A stretch of DNA of 64,000 nt, taken from Lingula anatina (lineage: Eukaryota > Brachiopoda > Lingulata > Lingulida > Lingulidae). The notes beneath the pieces were generated by a model that saw only the letters and a program-made list of their open reading frames with translations, was not told the origin of the DNA and searched no databases. The DNA lies in contig NW_019775586.1 in assembly GCF_001039355.2 (NCBI RefSeq), positions 1-64,000 on the forward strand, written 5' to 3'. Positions 24,872-37,745 of the stretch are shown here, piece by piece. The position numbers were made by a program, and so were the translations under genes. Numbering within the stretch: position 1 is the stretch's first letter; every line of letters begins with the position of its first letter.

Positions 24872-27800
24872 TGCAAATTACAGTATTTCCTGTTATTGAT
24901 CTGGGGAAAAGTGATTGGGCTCATTAAAATCTGCCATTCTTGTTATTATGATAAGTAATATTGAACTCAGTACCTGATATAGTTGTGATTTTTTTAAAGC
25001 TGTCATTGAAAAAATATCACACCGGGTTTTTGGTAAAATTGAAAACAAAAAAAAAAAAGAAAATTGCATTTCAAATGCCAAGAAAGCTTCTAAAAATTAA
25101 GCAGTATTCAAAGCTGCATTTGTGATTGTTTTTTAGTCAATAAGTGGTGTGACCTTCTATATTTTAACTACAGTACATGATATTTATTGCTACACGAGAA
25201 AAACATTAGCTTGTTGTCATAGCATTACTGTATGTCACATCATATGAAGAATGGATTTTTTCCACTTATATTTCAAAGTCCATCTGAAGAAGAAGAGTTA
25301 ACAGTGCCCCCTGAAACTCATGATGTTAATCCAAAACAATGCCTGAAATGTTATCCATTTTTTTTTCTTTAATGGCATCAGGGATAATCACATTTCTTCC
25401 TGGCCTTAGATATACTAAATATGACAGTTGTGTTGCCAGACATCATTGGTGGACTAAGTATTTTACACCTATATATTTTTTCAGTTTTGATCATTAAATT
25501 TTTTCTTCAAATAGCAGACACTATATAAACTTATTGACTTGAAGAACTTGCCTTTATTTGTTTTTTCCACCCAGGTAAGATTACCTAATTTGTATTAATT
25601 ATATATCTGATCATAGAAGTAGAGAAATGAAATCCTGTCTACAGCATTTCTGAAATAATTTCTTTCACAGTGGTCAAGAAAGTGCAGGCATTGTGACCAG
25701 CTATGGAGATGACCCCCACAAAATTTTCTGCCACAAGGAGATGGGACTGGTCAACACAGTGTTTGATGACCATGCACTGTCCAGACTGAAGGGCAATCTG
25801 GCCATTGGTACGTTGGTGCATGTGTCTTCTGTTACTGTATCACATTTTTTTATGTCAATAATAGCTCCATAATAAACACCAATAAAATAAAAGCAGAGCC
25901 ATTAATATTGTGTTAACTTGTTTCTGCTTTAGTTCAGTAATTTTTTGGACCCTGCCTTGGTGGACAAACTTTAGATCAGTAGCCTTAATATCAGTTTGAT
26001 GTACTTTTTTGTTTGTTTGTTTGATTTTGCTTTTGTCTGATAACTTAATTGCTTTCATCAATTCAATATTGCATTTTAAAATAGCTGTTCATGAAATAAA
26101 CTATACTAGATTTTCCTTCTTCACCATGGCAAATTTTATTTAGAATTTGCTACAAAAATAATATGTGATAGCTGAAGAAAATACTTTTTATATGAAAATA
26201 GTATGTAAAAAAAACTCATGATTGTATGCCTGGTTTTAGTCTATTTCATAATTATTTAAAACCAATGTTCAAAGTACATGAGGCAAAGTACACGAAAAGC
26301 TTACATATTCAGCATGATCAGTTTACAAAAGATACATAAAGATATAAATATTTTTCCCTCCAGTTACATAAATATCATAAGCTCTGTCATCCAAAGGTTA
26401 TGCATCAACACCTGGTGTTGGAACTTTTGTTTTGTTTTGTTTTGGTTTGTTTTTCGGACAAGAGGTTCACTTCTAACTGCACTGTAGAAGCTTTTGAATA
26501 AGTCACAGTTCTTCTATCTGTCTATCTATCTGCCTGTCCATCCATCCGTTTCTCCCTTTATTCCCAATTTGCATCTTGTAACATAAGTTATGAAAATACA
26601 TATATCGCCCTCCATAACATTTGTAGTATGTGAGTAAAACAATAAAAAATATATATTCCAGGTCACACACGCTACTCCACAGCCGGGGGCTCTCAGCTGG
26701 TCAACTGTCAGCCATTTGTAGTGGACACAATGCATGGTTTGATTGCTGTGGCCCACAACGGAGAACTGGTCAATGCTAAAATGCTCAGAGAAAAGGTAAG
26801 TATTACTTACATTAACAATGTACTTAGTTGTTTTACTTTTTAAAGTGGAAGAAATTAGAGAAGTAATAATTTCTTGTGTTTTGTAAAGGCTCATTATTCA
26901 CATTGTTTGTTTGTTTCACACTGTCAAAATGCAGTTTTGATAAAATACTGACAACAATCTATCTCTCCACTTTAAAAAAAGTTACAACCATGCTTAAATT
27001 ATACATTCCTATAAATTAACAAACTCACATATTTTTTTTACATGTATGCAGACAGCACCAATTTGCATTGCAATGCATTCACAGTACTGGCAAAACTGAA
27101 ACAAATTGTTTTTCTTTTCAGGTCTTACAGAGAGGAGTTGGTCTATCCACAAAGTCTGACAGCGAGTTAATGACACAGTTGCTTTGTTTATCGCCTCCAG
27201 AGAGTGAAGAGAGTGGGCCTGACTGGCCTGCAAGGTAAAGATTGTGTTAGATGTCCTGTGACAGGTGTTGAAATGTGTTGGGTGAATGGGGTCAAACAAG
27301 CAGTTTTTTTTTTTCTCCTACAGATAATTGTAATATAATGAAATATTGAATAAGCACCAGCCAAGCTGAATAATCTCTAGCTTTTTATAGTGAAACTTTG
27401 AGGTGTGCTCAAAATCAGTGGAAAGAGTTTTATTGTGCTTGGATATTACATTTTGAAGTATCTTTTGATATAATTTTGTTTGTCAAATGAATAATAGTCA
27501 TTCTTCCATAGGAACTGTTGATGGCTATAATTATCATCTTTTCAAAAAATAATAGAGATCATGATACGTGTTTAATGAATTAGGTTTTGGCAAGTAGTGT
27601 TTTCTGTTATGTATTTTGACAAAAGATCAGTAGTTGTAAAATGATAAATTTTTTTCTTGTAGGATTCGACAGTTTATGAGTGAGAGTCAGACTTCATACT
27701 GTGTATTGTTGTATTTTGGGGACAAAATTTACGCATTTAGAGACCCATATGGGAACCGTCCACTCTGCCTGGGGAAGTTGATGGGAAGTCCAGGAGGAAG

Positions 27801-29203
27801 AATCTCAGGTATCATATAGTTTGGGTATGGCATGTCTGGGTGTGACAACAGATTCATCCCATCTGAAAATACAGAATTTTCAAGTTAGAGACTATTTCCA
27901 GAGACTGTCGTACTAACTTTGGATCAAACTATAGCTAAGGGGATTCTTGCTTAATTGCAATTAACTTGAGCGGCTTAGATGTTTGGTACCCCTACTGAAG
28001 CAGATAAGGGGTAATTAACTATTGTTTAGCAGCTTTAGCAGGCGTGCCAGACACCTAAGCCACTTAAACTGAAAGCAATTTAACGAGAAACCTCGTGGAG
28101 TTGGACCGATACTGTAAGATTGATCTAGGGATAGGAACCCAGTCTTAGAGTTTATGTTAATCAGATTTATTTGTGGCATGGACCACAAGTAAGATATTAA
28201 GAAAATATTTAAAAAAAGAGTTGCATCAAGATGAACAGTTATTTTCATTTTCAGATAGTCAAAATGATAATGCAGAATGTGATGGTTACGTTGTGTCATC
28301 AGAGTCTTGTGTCTTCACCTGTATTGGAGCTGCTTACCACAGGGAGGTTTTACCAGGTTGGTTTTCTGGCACTACAATAGATTCTTCACAGCAACTGCTT
28401 AAATAAGAGGCTATCTAATCTGAATGGATTTCGGGTACAAGTGTTATAATAATTGTAGTTTCTGCCTGTGGAGTTCAATTGCTACCTCTCTTTCCTTGTG
28501 CATAAGACATATAGCTAGGTTGGCTATATATTTGACAATGTGTTGCATTTTTATTTGTTTCAATTTATAAGTGTAAAAATGTCTAGATGTTTATAGATCT
28601 GCCACTGAATTATGACGATTATAGGAACAAGACACCAGCTGATTCTCATAGTACAGGCTCATTCATTTCCTTGAAATTCCTATCAAATATTCTTGAACCA
28701 AAACAGAAATCATTCAAACTTATGATTCCGTGTTTTGAATGTTAGTGTAACTTTATGGGATGAATGTTTGCCTTGACATTTTGATTTTTTTAAATTTTGC
28801 ACTAGTTAAAGCTGATCAGAAGGTATATTTTTCAAATTTTGAAGCACAGAATCTGATATGGTGATCCAAGTGATGCTGCTTTAATGTATAACTATTTAGT
28901 ATAAGTGTATTTCCACATGTTTTTCACCTAGGAGAGATTGTTGAAATATCCCGCAGTGGGTTTAAGTCTGTGTGTGTAGTGCCCCGTGCAGAGGACAGAA
29001 AGGCTGCATTTTGTATATTTGAGTATGTCTACTTTGCCAGGCCTGACAGTATATTTGAGGGTAAGTAGTCTGGTGTTTTTTTATTTAACGTTGTAGCATT
29101 GGAAGTCTTTTGTTCAGTACATGTGGCCAAGAGACGGAGACTGAATCTGATAAATGTACTTGTTGAGTTTCAAAACTGTCCAAGCAAGGTCATAAAGAAC
29201 TCA

Positions 29204-29248
<45 letters not shown>

Positions 29249-30944
29249 AACTTACACCCTTTTTAATTGTTCATAAATTATCTAATTCAGGTCAAATGGT
29301 TTACAATGCCAGATTTCGCTGTGGAGAGATGTTGGCCAAAGAATTACCAGTGAAGGCTGATTTAGTTAGTACAGTCCCTGAGTCTGCCACACCCGCAGCA
29401 CTGGGGTTCTCCAAACAGGTGAGGAAAACTAGTGCCATCAACAAGACAATAATTAAAGAAGTTTTATTGTAATCAATTACCCCACATGTAGTGGTGACTA
29501 AGCTGGTTCATTAATTTTTGAAAGTTTTTTCTAATGAAACAAGCACCATAACATTCAGTATACATACATAAACATTTTACAGTAATTTTTGGTTAAGAAA
29601 TAAAGTGCATTACGTTACTGTGCCAAGCCTTAGCAACTAGCTTCACTGTGCATCATTCAGAAGGTGTTGAAATGTTTTCCAAATTGATAATTCTTTTTAA
29701 CTTTAATGGGATTACAGATATTTTCAAGCTTTAAAACTCCTGTTTTGCTTGTATTGTCTATGCAATGTGTTAATTAATTCTAATTTTGTTCCATTTTATT
29801 TTCAGGCAGGAATACCATATGTAGAAGTCTTATGTAAGAACAGATATGTTGGCCGCACATTTATCCAGCCCAGTTTGAGGCTGCGACAGATTGGAGTTGC
29901 TAAGAAGTTCGGACCACTCACCGAAAACTTTCGCGGCAAACGTGTGGTTCTAATAGATGATTCCATAGTTCGTGGGAACACCATGGCACCCATTGTGGGG
30001 CTTTTAAAGCAATCGGGAGCCAAAGAGGTAAAGTACAAAGGACTGGAATTCTGTGAATGGCCCCATTCAGAATAGGGGACTAGCTTGTCTGAGGGTCAAA
30101 TATGGCGACCCACTACAAAGCTTGCCGTCTAATCCGCTAATAGACACTGAATAGATATCCTTTGGGGAAGTATTCAAGTGGGTCGGCCATATTTGACCCT
30201 CGGACTAGTTAGTCCGCTCTGAATCGGGCCTAATGTGCATTCTTTATCAGTTTAATGCAATGAGATTTTTTTCTGAAAGGTTTACATAATGGGGTAGAAG
30301 TATTTGGTAACTTTTTTTGCGTTCTTTATTCCAGGTTCATGTTCGTGTGGCCTCTCCACCAATTAAGTATCCATGTTACATGGGGATAAACATTCCTACA
30401 AAAGAAGAGCTCATAGCTAACAAGCTATCCCTTGACAAGTTATCAGTTTACTTGGGTGGGTTTAAAAAGTGTCTTTGGTTTGACTTTCATATTATTTCAC
30501 AAGTATCAGACCTATAAATGGAGAGAGCAAAAAATTGAACATCTTCAGTGTACATCTTCAGTAATCTTTGAATGTAATATGATTATTCCACATTTTGGGA
30601 ATTCAATTGAAGAAATCCAGAACAAAGCATTTCCCCCCCCAACCCCATCCATAAACACACCTGCGTTGATTTAAGTGCTAGTACGAAGTTCCACCCTTCA
30701 TTGTGCTTGTTGAGCCAATTAGCATGTGAACTGTGACATACAATTAGAAGACATTGTGGTAGTTGAGATGGTCAGATGTGACACACATTGTGTTCTTTAT
30801 ATTTCAGGAGCAGACAGTGTGGGGTATCTCTCTGTGGATGGTTTGGTCACTGCCGTTCAGGAAGGAATTCCCAACAAAACCAAAGGCACTGGACACTGCA
30901 CTGCTTGCCTGACTGCTAACTACCCAGTAGAGCTAGAGTGGTAG
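24080..30944 (+). CDS. PPAT: PPAT: amidophosphoribosyltransferase (complete, 11 exons, 497 aa)
   Basis: Exons: 24080-24204, 25671-25807, 26662-26795, 27122-27234, 27663-27808, 28255-28356, 28932-29060, 29291-29418, 29806-30027, 30335-30455, 30808-30944 (TAG). All GT-AG and in phase: 1494 nt, 497 aa against 517 in human. First committed step of purine synthesis: PRPP plus glutamine to phosphoribosylamine, cytosolic. The propeptide is 10 aa; Cys11 (EACGVFGVV) is the expected glutaminase nucleophile once it is removed. Other motifs: [55 protein letters not shown], and the PRPP loop [13 protein letters not shown]. The four Fe-S cysteines appear present (RFRCGEM, KYPCYMG, GHCTACL). It ends in YPVELEW like vertebrate enzymes. 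The linker before GHCTAC is shorter than in human, which explains the length difference. Divergent from PAICS. Confidence 0.96.
24811..24869. repeat. (TA)n microsatellite
   Basis: About 30 TA units in PPAT intron 1. Confidence 0.95.
27946..28092. repeat. Imperfect inverted repeat in PPAT intron (possible MITE)
   Basis: The left arm at about 27948-27988 (TTGCTTAATTGCAATTAACT then GAGCGGCTTAGATG) is matched in reverse complement by the right arm at about 28043-28090 (CCAGACACCTAAGCCACTTA). Several mismatches suggest age. No target duplication is evident. Confidence 0.45.
29204..29246. repeat. (ATT)n microsatellite
   Basis: About 14 ATT units in the PPAT intron between 29061 and 29290. Confidence 0.95.
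30059..30230. mobile_element. 172-bp MITE with long terminal inverted repeats, copy A
   Basis: Begins GGCCCCATTCAGAATAGGGG and ends with the complement (GAATCGGGCC). The inverted arms run for about 40 bp, including ACTAGTTAGTCC and GAGGGTC. A second copy lies at 53356-53529 with the same internal order (GACCCACTACAAAGCTTGCC, CTAATCCGCTAATAGACA). It lies in the PPAT intron before the tenth exon, beginning 31 bp after the donor. Confidence 0.85.
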
Positions 30945-33901
30945 TATGTTAATATTGGGATGGGGGGGGGGNAGATGAGTATGAAATGCCAGGATGAGGT
31001 GGTAAAAATATAGTTTTGGAAGTGCATTTATGGTACAGTTCAAGTCAGATATGAATTGAATATCAAAAATTGATTAGGATTAAGCTGCATTTAAAGATCA
31101 TGAAAATATGGATTGTTATACAGGTTCACAACCACAGGTATTTTTTGGTTTTAACCTTTTTCATTATTGCATTAGTACCAAGACCAAGACTGTCATTGAA
31201 AATTTTTTAGGGTTAGAGTTTTAAAAGATACTTCACACTGTACTTGATATTTTGAAATTTACAAGACTGTTTCTAAAATTGATTTTCCTTTAAGAGTGTC
31301 ACATCACAAAGAGTTATTGTTTTATTGTTTTTCACTGTTATATTTGCACCACATAAGTACTATGTGGCCCCTTATCTAAATGTTGTAGTGATAGCTTTTC
31401 ATTTTCTATCATAATGGCCATTGTATTATTTGTTTTATTTTACATTATTTAAGTTGTGTTGTCCATGTTCAAATGCCTACATATTGCTTTTGGTACAATT
31501 ATCAAAAATGATAGTGATTATTATTTCTGTTATTATTGTTTTTATTATTAAAGCTTTTAATCTGTTCACAGTTTTGAGTACAGATTATAGTTGCATATTA
31601 AGCCATAAACTTATCAGCTCACTAGCCATTTGGACCACCACTTTCCTAAAATAAACAGCCAAAAATAGCTTTAAAACAGCGCCTTCAATTTTTTAGTTGT
31701 AAATTAATCTATTTATTCGTTCATTTAGTTAGTAAATAATGCAGTACTGTGTGCATTTTTTAATCATCATTCCAATGTATGGATGTAGCTGTGCCTGCTA
31801 TTGCATGTGTATACAAATTAGTTGCCAAAAATAACCGAGGGATATATAAATTTGGAAAAAAAAGAAAGAAAATGTTAGTCAAATATAATGTTTCTGGAAA
31901 TATGAAACAATTTCCTTTGATATTATATTAAGTTATACTATTTGAAACTATATGGTAGCATTTGGTTGGGTTTTGTGGTAAAAATTTGACTTCAAATGCA
32001 TATTTCATATTAGTAATAACAAGACCTTGGTTTTGTCAAAGTATTTTTTTTTTTACTTTTTATTTAAAATCATCATGTAACAGTTACAATTTCAAAAATA
32101 TTAAATCAAATTGAAAACTTTTGAAAACGTATAGAAAAAAAAATTAATGGCCATGTTGGACCACTGAATTCAAAAAATACTGATAATCCACTGGTTCAAA
32201 CAAAATTTTACCATCCACGGGTGTAGAAACAGTGGTTAAGGTTGCAGACTGATATAAGTATGGGCAAGTAATTAGTTGTTTTTTTTTACAATTTTTTTGT
32301 ATTTGCTTGAAAACCAAAGCTTTAAGAATTTTTGATAGTTATTAAATTATATCAGTTTTTTGTAACATGGCAGCAAGAAGAAAATTATATTACACATTTT
32401 CCAATTTCTTTTATGATAGAAAGTGCACTTCTTGGTAAGATTTCTTGAATTTGCTGGCAAAATTTTTGTTCAGCATACTGAATGTTATATTGTTTTACAC
32501 ATGAATTTACACACATTTTTGTCATGTGGAATTCACTAATAAAAAAGAAAAAGCAATACTCTTGTTGACTTTTGTTTAAACAAAAGATCAAAGAAAAGTT
32601 ATTTGGTTTGCCAATTTTATCAAAAACACCAAATACGTATTTGCAAGTGTTTGAAGTACATTAATTGCGACTTTGAATACAACATTCTCAATTTTTAGAA
32701 AGTAAACAACAAATATTAAATAGGAAATGCTTCAAAGCAAATAAGTTTTTAAATGGAAACAACGGCATTGATAAGAATAATAGTAAACAGCATTTACATG
32801 TTCGTGTAGTTTTGATAACTACATGCACTTTCTCCAACGAAGTAAGTTATATTATCGTCGGCGCTGGTTTTTCAGTTATTGGACAAAATCTTAAAACGTT
32901 TTAGAAAAAAGTTGATCAAGTTTGAGAAGTGAGGAAGAGAGATGGGTACAATTATAAAATAGAGGTCCTATTAAAATAATTCTATTGTCCCATTTTTGTC
33001 ATCACATCTTATGTCATCTCACTGATATCATCTAGATTCGAAAATAAAATCGTCGTTTGGCATACAAGTTTTTAACTATCCCAAACGTGAAAAACGCGTC
33101 ATAGTGTCAGTGTTTCAAGAGGCGGACTATAAAAAAGACTAAGGATCAGATAATAAAAATAAAAGTTGCTGTCACGCGTCAGTCATGGGATGCATTGACC
33201 CCAGAATGTAGTATTATGTAATCTAGACCAGACAAAGATCAGTAATGCATCATGCGTAGAAATAGTTAAAATTAATTCAATGGCACAAGGCTTCCAGCCA
33301 AATATCAAAAATATATATATAGAAGAGGCGATGTTTATTAGAACAGCAGTAAATAACGTTTAAATTAGTTTTGAGAATTTCTGTCGCCGACAAAGAGGGT
33401 TATATTCTCATAGCCCAGCGCTGGTTTCTCAGGTATTAGAAAAGATCTGAAAAGTTTTACAAAATTTTGATTAATCTTTTGAATAGGGGCACTTATTAGG
33501 GTGTCATATACTTGGTATGAGAAAATGGCCGTTTGGCGCGACTTATTCCTGTATGGAAGTATGCCGAAAGAGCAAGACGTGTCATGAAGTCAGTGTTAGA
33601 AACGGCAGTCTACAGGTCAGTCTAAGATCAGATAATAGAAATAAAGGTTGTTGTCACATGTCAGTCATGGTATACTAACTCAAGCGTGTAGCATTATGTA
33701 ATACCTCGTACTTTCTGACAGACACTTGCCAAACACTTTTATTCCTTCACTTTGTGACAACGACGCGCACCTTCGATAAATACAGACATTTTATGACAAA
33801 AGCAGTTATTTCAAGACAACACCAGGAGACGGTTAGGTTGTGTCCCCAGGTCGCCACGAAGAGTGGTAAAATTGTGAAATAGCAGTTCTCTTCTGGTCGT
33901 C
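30945..33901. other. PPAT 3' UTR and intergenic spacer
   Basis: No coding exon was recognised. AATAAA at 31650-31655 is a plausible PPAT poly(A) signal, giving a 3' UTR of about 0.7 kb. A poly-G run interrupted by one N occurs at about 30962-30972. From about 32760 the sequence belongs to a tandem-duplicated segment upstream of the metalloprotease. Confidence 0.5.
32770..33710. repeat. Tandem duplication just upstream of the metalloprotease gene
   Basis: Unit 1 is about 32770-33225 and unit 2 about 33330-33705. Shared ordered blocks: GTAAACAGCATTTA / GCAGTAAATAACG, GCGCTGGTTT(T/C)TCAG (32862 and 33418), GTCAT..GTCAGTGTT, AGATCAGATAATA, GTTG(C/T)TGTCAC and GTCAGTCATGG, GTAG(T/C)ATTATGTAAT. 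The spacing falls from about 560 bp at the left to 480 bp at the right because unit 1 carries an extra segment. It lies within 1.1 kb of the metalloprotease start codon, so it may be a duplicated promoter or enhancer. Confidence 0.75.
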
Positions 33902-36004
33902 ATGAAGCTTGGTTCAATTCTACCTACCTTGTTGCTGAGATCGTGCATCTCCTGCCTCGACGCGGCTCATATTGACTGGACACCTGATGAAGGTTTAGGT
34001 ACGTTTTTTTTTTTTTTTTTTTTTGCAAACTTAATTTTGAGTGAATTCATAAAGTTTTGTTTACTCTGTCTTTCGGAGGGTACAAGACGGGGTCTCCAAA
34101 TCGATAGAGATCGCTCCAAGGTGATATGACAACTGCTCACCATCACGTTGTCACTGGGTAACCGGATTTGCGATGGACGTTTAAAAACTTCCATGCACGG
34201 CTGTCATCTCGATCGGTTAATCGAATTTTAAAAACACGGTACTAGTTTAAACATGTAGTTAAAAAAGAAAACAAACAAGATGGGCATTTTTATCTTAAAA
34301 CAATTGTGATACAATGAAATCGCCACACGTAATGAATAAGTGTACTAAATTCATTTTGACCTTTTCTTCACTTTGTTATCGTATACTGCAGTGATATTTG
34401 AAGGGAGTACAGCTAAGATTCTTTGAGCGATCAAATTGAAAATGTAAACTTGTAAAAATTTTGTTAAAAACACACTTTCCAGTGTTTCCCTTCGAGGCTC
34501 TTTATACAAGAGAACTCAAATAAAAACAATTGGATTTCAACAAAGATTTCTAATAATTTTAAATGGTTAAGTTGCGTTTCACTTATAATCTAAAAGCATG
34601 CGTTCTGTGCTTATGCTCTAAGCTGATTTGTCTTGAATCAAACGTTTATGACGCTTTTAGACCAATTTTATGTAGTCAGCTACCCAAGTTTAACAATTTC
34701 AACTTAACCTAAACATTTCAGTATTATTTAAAACAGCCTCTGAGATAGCAGTTATTTGAATTTAATTTTTTGCATTAGTTTTTTAGACAAAAAACATCAT
34801 TGGGCGCAAAGAATTGTTGGTCACTTTTTCTAGATATGTACATATGAATGAAAACAGTAAATTGATTAAAACACGCTTTAATTACATAACATGCCAAAAT
34901 GCAGGGTTTTTAAAAAGCTTATTTTAAATTGCAGACTTTCAGCTGGTAACAGTTCGCGAATTGCCGCAAGCTGCCGTTAGGGGTCGGGTAGAACGAGGAT
35001 TGGATGAAAATCTCGCTACAAGACGGTACCAATTTGATGCCTATAGTAAGCACTTCGATCTTCGGTTACATAGGAACAGTCGCATTGATATCAATAGCAT
35101 CCCAGTGTATTATGTGGCGGACGACGGGAGTATCCTGAAGAAAGAAGAAGAGAGTGAAGATGTATGTAATATCAAGTTTCTGATCACTTAGAAACACAGA
35201 ATGAGCTTGATGCCTTTAAGTGCCAAATAAACAAGTATCAATTTATCACCAAGGTATTCCTATCCAATAATGTTGATCATGTTCATTGTTCCATTACACT
35301 TTTGAATCTAGAGTATAATAGTTTATTAATCTACTTTCTGTCTTGTGGCAAAGTCTGTGACCTATTTTATTCTTTTTAATTTTAAAGGTTTTAACACAGC
35401 GACGCTTTTTACAGGGCAATTTATACCCGATTTTGTATAAATAACATAGGCCTACTTATTAGCAAAATAAATATTTACCTTAAAATTTGAATTTTTCACC
35501 TCTTCAGGATTTCGTCTTGTACCAAGATAAGGGTAGTAATGCGGCTGTTGGCATGTCTGTTGTGGCGGATAAAGAGAAATTGGTAAGTAAAGTTTAAAGA
35601 GACAAAAGAGCTGGCTATCCGACCGAAAAAAGGTAGTTTTTTAACTGCGTTCCAGTTTTATATGTAGGCCTATCAATGCACACACACACACACACACACA
35701 CACAGTTTGAATTACGCTACTTGTATTCAGTCTTGAATAGTGATTTTTGCACATTTTCCATTGCCGTCTTAGAATAAAATTGTATTTCCAGGAGGGTTTT
35801 GTTGTTGACGGTGACACGATGTACGAGTTGAGGCACGTAGCAGACGATAACTACCACGTGGTGCGGAAGAAAATTGAAAGCATAAACGCAGTCGACGGCA
35901 GGGGTTTCATTGATACAGACACGGAAGTTCGACATTTTGGCGGAACGAAGGGTAAAGGAGACGATTGCATAAATTACCTAACCAATATACATTTTACAAA
36001 TATT

Positions 36005-36048
<44 letters not shown>

Positions 36049-37689
36049 TGATGCTCATAAGTTAAAGTGATAATAACTCTTCGTTTCGGCCAAAAAATGA
36101 ATTTTCTTGGAGTAAACAACAATTTTCCCATACTTACCAATGGTTAATGAATCCATTTTTACATTCAAAGTTAGTCCCTGGTTTTTTTCTGAAAAGTTTG
36201 GTTTTTTGTTAAAATCTCTTAAGAGATTTTAACAGAGTATAGCCATCAATGGAGGTCACGTGGTCTAAAGATATCAGAATAATAGCTATAACAGCCGTTT
36301 TTGTGGGAAAACAGAATATATTATATTTTTATAAGTCATTCACAATGTTTTTATTGTGAAATACAGATTTCATACGAAGAGTTATTATCCCTTTAAGCAA
36401 CACCCCGATTTTTTCAAAAGTTTCTTCTATCATGATCATTATTTCATTTGTTGGTGGGATTATGCATATTTCTTTCATATTTTATAAATAACTTATTCAA
36501 GTTGAATATTTCGGTTAAAGAAATACACCACACAGCTTATTGTAATAATCAAAATGACTTTATTTAACAAAACGGTACTAAAATATGCCAAACCATGTGT
36601 CAAAAAAGTATGCTCACACAGCAAAAAGTACGTGCTGATTAAAACAGCTTATTATGAAAAAATAAAGTTCGATCATCTAAGAATTAGTTTTAATAAAAGA
36701 AGACTGTAGATAATAGATGATTAATCGTCTATTGTGCAATAAATATCGGGTGTGCTTTCCCTGGTTTTGAACAACAGCTTCACATTGTCTCCTGCAACTT
36801 GCCACCAAATTCTGCCAATCTTGCTTTGAGAGCCGGTTCCATTCTTTATTTACTGCCTGTTGGGCCTCTCTAATGTTTCTAACTGGAGGTTGTCTCTCAT
36901 TTATTGCCCTGTCAATCATATCCTAAGCATGCTCGATTACATTGAGAATTGGTAAATATGCAGGCCAATCCAAATGTGGGATACCGCGCTGTTGCAGCGC
37001 GTCTTGCACGGACCATGCTTTCTGGATGAGCGCATTGTCCTGCACCAAAATGATTTTTCTTTCTGGATTTGCTTGAATGTGTGATTGTATGCACCCCAAT
37101 GGTATTTCGGCTCTGTATTGCTGACCAGGGCGCCTCCCTTGAATGACGTACGGTGGCAATTTTTCATTGTTTGGCTGAAATGAACTGGTCTTGGTGGCAT
37201 AATCGAACCAGATATCTTCATCTCTTGCGTCGGTTAATATAGGTCTACCAGAAAGAGGCTTGTCCAATACATGATGAGTTTGGCGCAATTTTGCTACCAG
37301 CTTGGACACTTGACTTGGTGCTGCTTTTTTGTTGCCTTGCAATCTGTCTCTTTGGCACCCCAGCACGATGGCTTCCCATTATTTGCCATCTGATTACCTC
37401 GTTGAGTCCTCTTCTAGCCATTGGTTGGTCCAAAATAACAAATTGTACCCAAGAAACTAGCCAAACTGGAAGCTCCTCATTGCATGGCCAAACTGTGTTT
37501 TTCGCAAGTGGCACCCCCATTGCATATTCTATCGTGTCCAACAGTAAATAGTACTCTAATGTCACGGTCCAGTAAGTCAAAGTAAAAACAAGAGAAATAT
37601 CTAGCTATTGTACAAATTTTGCCTCAATAAAAATTTTGGTTGCTGAGAAATTCGAGAAATAAGAAAGTGTTGCTTAACTTATGAGCATC

Positions 37690-37745
<56 letters not shown>

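Larger units (their letters stand above)
36046..37693. mobile_element. Tc1/mariner-type transposon, interrupted and decayed
   Basis: The terminal inverted repeat CACTGATGCTCATAAGTTAA is present at both ends (left 36046-36065; right, reverse complement, ending at 37693), inside TA-rich flanks as expected for TA target insertion. It lies in the metalloprotease intron 35952-37916. It carries a broken transposase on the minus strand, and its left end has been invaded by another MITE (36066-36392). The left terminal sequence resumes as GCAACAC at 36397, matching the right end (GTGTTGC). Confidence 0.9.
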
